From assembly GCA_945893145.1 (NCBI GenBank), contig CAMDDZ010000012.1, positions 1-64,000 of the forward strand: a DNA stretch of 64,000 nucleotides, in the 5' to 3' direction. The position numbers and the translations under genes are program-made. The stretch is from Rhodoplanes serenus. Lineage in GTDB: Bacteria; Pseudomonadota; Alphaproteobacteria; Rhizobiales; Xanthobacteraceae. This document shows, piece after piece, positions 62,054 through 64,000 of the stretch (positions within the stretch are counted from its first letter, which is position 1; each line of letters opens with the position of its first letter). Under the pieces are notes generated by a model. The model ran no database searches. It was not told the DNA's origin and saw nothing but the letters and a program-made list of their open reading frames with translations.

Positions 62054-63043
62054 ATGCCCCTGCCCTTGAGCCTGTCCGTCTGCAACTACGACCGCACCGC
62101 TGCGCTGTTCGATGGCCGCGTGCAGATCGAGGGCTGCGAGGTGTTCGCGGTGCCGAACGAACCGGAGGAATCATTCCACCGCGCGTTCAAGTTCCAGGAG
62201 TTCGACGTCACCGAAGTGTCGATGTCGAGCTACCTGATGACGACGGCGCGCGGCGACGCGCATTACGTCGCGGTGCCGGCCTTCGTGTCGCGGCTGTTCC
62301 GCCACAGCGGCATCTACGTCCGCACCGACCGCGGCATCAAGCGCGCCGAAGACCTCAAGGGCAAGACCATCGGGTTGCCGGAATACCAGATGACCGCGAA
62401 CGTCTGGATTCGGGGCACGCTGGAAGAGGAACACGGCGTCAAGCCGCGCGACATCCATTGGCGGCGCGGCGGACTGGAAGACGCCGGCCGCGAGGAACGC
62501 GCCACCATCAAGCTGCCGGCGGATATCGACCTGCAAGCGGTGCCGCACGACCGCACGCTGTCCGACATGCTGGAGAAGGGCGAGATCGACGGGCTGATCT
62601 CGGCACGCGCGCCGTCCTGCTTTCTGCGCGGCGCGCCGAATGTGGCGCGGCTGTTTCCGGATTATCCCGCGGCCGAAGAGGCCTATTACAAAAAGACCAA
62701 GCTGTTCCCGATCATGCACGCCATCGGCATCCGCAAGTCGCTCGCCGAAAAGCATCCGTGGCTCGCGGTCAGCGTCTACAAGGCGTTCCTGAAAGCCAAA
62801 GCGCTGTGCATGCACGAGCTCGGCCAAATCGGCCATCTCGCGGTGTCGCAACCGTGGAGCGTCTACGAGCACGAGCGCTTGCAGAAGCTGATGGGCGAGG
62901 ATTATTGGAGCTACGGCGCGGAAGCGAACAAGCACGCGCTGGAAACGCTGGCGCGCTATTCGTTCGAGCAAGGTCTCTCGGTGCGCCAGGTGCCGCTGGC
63001 GGAGATGTTCGTGAAGTCGACATACGATTTGTCGAAGATTTAG
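62054..63043 (+). CDS. Second Pht5-like PBP-fold protein
   Basis: 329 residues from ATG 62054 (GGAG upstream; the earlier ATG 62027 has none). Same family as 56504-57496: LSVCNYDRTAALFDGRVQIEG, FKFQEFDVTEVSMSSYLM, GLPEYQMTANVWIRG, FPIMHAIGIRK. No signal peptide. Divergent from the CoxM gene. The two paralogues bracket the hydroxylase genes, suggesting related aromatic or diacid substrates. Confidence 0.83.
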   Translation: MPLPLSLSVCNYDRTAALFDGRVQIEGCEVFAVPNEPEESFHRAFKFQEFDVTEVSMSSYLMTTARGDAHYVAVPAFVSRLFRHSGIYVRTDRGIKRAEDLKGKTIGLPEYQMTANVWIRGTLEEEHGVKPRDIHWRRGGLEDAGREERATIKLPADIDLQAVPHDRTLSDMLEKGEIDGLISARAPSCFLRGAPNVARLFPDYPAAEEAYYKKTKLFPIMHAIGIRKSLAEKHPWLAVSVYKAFLKAKALCMHELGQIGHLAVSQPWSVYEHERLQKLMGEDYWSYGAEANKHALETLARYSFEQGLSVRQVPLAEMFVKSTYDLSKI

Positions 63044-63044
63044 C

Positions 63045-63953
63045 TCACTGGCTCACCAATACGACACCCACCGCCACAAGCACGGCCGCACCGCCCTTGA
63101 GCACGAACTCGCGCGCCGAGAGATTTTCGCGGCTCAGCTTGGGGAACAGCAGCGTCAGCATCACGCCGATGGCGAAGACGAACAGCGTCGTGGTCGAGCC
63201 GATGGCCTGCACGATCGAGATCGGCGCAAACAGCAGCGCGTAGCGGTTGGCAAGCCCGCCGCCGAGGTTGATCAATTCGTTCGACGCATTGATCGCCAAT
63301 AGCGCGCCGCCGTTCTTGCGCAACAGCTCGAAAAACTGCCTGCGATAGTGCGGGATGCAAAGGAACACCACACCGAATACGGCCTCGCCGGCAAACATCC
63401 AGAACGCGGTGGCCCAGAACTCGTGCCGCACCGCGAATATCTTGAAGATCAGCGTCGAGAGCGACAGCACAAAACCGCAGGCCAGCATCAGCAGTGCCAG
63501 CCGCCAGCGGAACGGCTCGCGCCGGCCCCCACCGCCGACCGATACCAGCAGCACGCCGAGCACGATCAACGCGCCGCCCGCGAACTGCGTCACGTTCAGC
63601 GTTTCGCCGAGCACCAGATAGCCGAGCCCATAGCCGAACAACGGCGACGCCTGGAAAAACGGCGCCACCACGGAGGCCTCATGGCCTTGCAGCGCATTCA
63701 AATAAAAGATGATCGCGCCCATGTAGAGCACGCCGGAAAGCGACATCAACGCGATGCTGAACGCATCGCGATGCAGCACGTCCGGCTCGAACACCGCGAT
63801 CACCGGCATCAGAAAAAGGCCCATGAGCGCGGTGAACAGCAGCAGCACCACAACGTCGGTGTGCTTGAAGTAGCGCTCGACCAGGTACTTGTCCAAATGC
63901 GTCGAGATCGCCCACAGTACCGGGCCGCAGAGTGCGAAAACGAGCCAGCTCAT
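63045..63953 (-). CDS. EamA/DMT-family transporter
   Basis: 302 residues from ATG 63953 (MSWLVFALCGPVLW; an in-frame ATG ten codons upstream is less apt). Ten transmembrane helices in two EamA halves (for example GEASVV-like QGHEASVVAPFFQ in the first, and FAPISIVQAIGSTTTLFVFAIG in the second). Likely exports or takes up a small metabolite. Its stop is one base from that of the convergent Pht5-like gene. Confidence 0.85.
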   Translation of the reverse strand: MSWLVFALCGPVLWAISTHLDKYLVERYFKHTDVVVLLLFTALMGLFLMPVIAVFEPDVLHRDAFSIALMSLSGVLYMGAIIFYLNALQGHEASVVAPFFQASPLFGYGLGYLVLGETLNVTQFAGGALIVLGVLLVSVGGGGRREPFRWRLALLMLACGFVLSLSTLIFKIFAVRHEFWATAFWMFAGEAVFGVVFLCIPHYRRQFFELLRKNGGALLAINASNELINLGGGLANRYALLFAPISIVQAIGSTTTLFVFAIGVMLTLLFPKLSRENLSAREFVLKGGAAVLVAVGVVLVSQ

Positions 63954-64000
63954 GAGCGCGTTGTGGCATGCTCTGGCAAGCACGTCACGCCTTGACGCGC

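Overview
The window reads as a chromosomal piece of a GC-rich alphaproteobacterium, most likely Hyphomicrobiales (Nitrobacteraceae/Xanthobacteraceae-like soil bacteria). The grounds are the gene style (Bug/TctC binding proteins, MmgE/PrpD, family III CoA-transferases, Mo hydroxylases), short hairpin-rich intergenic repeats of the kind common in that group, and one tRNA-Ser(GGA). The taxonomic call is inference; no rRNA or marker gene is present.

Layout. 1-605 has no gene, but the minus strand carries a good sigma70-type promoter (529-557) firing into a foldable non-coding stretch (about 523 to 373), a candidate small RNA. 606-6025 holds an orphan TctC protein, a hot-dog thioesterase, a 40-residue zinc-ribbon protein, a WG-repeat protein, a membrane-anchored coiled-coil protein with an exact 142-residue tandem duplication, and a ketopantoate-reductase-like gene whose C-terminal tail recurs twice as debris. 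6109-9528 is a minus-strand catabolic operon (PrpD, MFS, SDR). 10059-19633 is a long minus-strand operon: CoA-transferase, crotonase, ABC ATPase, FOUR consecutive paralogous Tat-type binding proteins, then a fused two-domain permease. Two TctC proteins diverge from it.

21889-41221 is a molybdenum/tungsten island, interrupted by a few unrelated genes (sulfatase-like protein, epoxide-hydrolase-like protein, orphan LpxA). It has a TusA-like protein, a MoeA-like protein, a MoeA-PBP fusion, MobB, MoeA, MobA, FdhD, a FecCD-type importer with a signal-less ModA-like protein and a membrane partner, a ModE-type HTH protein, and TupBCA with a divergent HTH-PBP regulator. The regulator start overlaps three tandem 10-bp repeats (40311-40340). 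A Mo enzyme that could use the cofactor, a CoxMSL-type hydroxylase, lies at 58274-61915.

41285-41374 is tRNA-Ser(GGA), followed within 40 bases by a 1186-residue TIR-like plus KAP-type NTPase, a plausible defence gene at a tRNA insertion site. 45096-50411 holds a GST and a minus-strand sugar/polyol-type operon (Gfo/Idh/MocA, MFS, DUF993, TIM-barrel isomerase). 50513-56574 is a tightly coupled HyuA-HyuB-M24-M24 operon in which both M24 proteins have lost metal ligands and the last has been extended by a palindromic repeat. 56504-63043 is the Mo-hydroxylase locus with a cupin and two flanking dihydroxyphthalate-decarboxylase-like PBP-fold proteins; a DMT exporter closes the window.

The most unusual items are the non-coding transcript candidate, the four tandem binding proteins, the decamer operator at tup, the tRNA-linked TIR-KAP gene and the FecCD-type importer with its cytosolic ModA-like partner. 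All family names were assigned by reading motifs; no database search was run.
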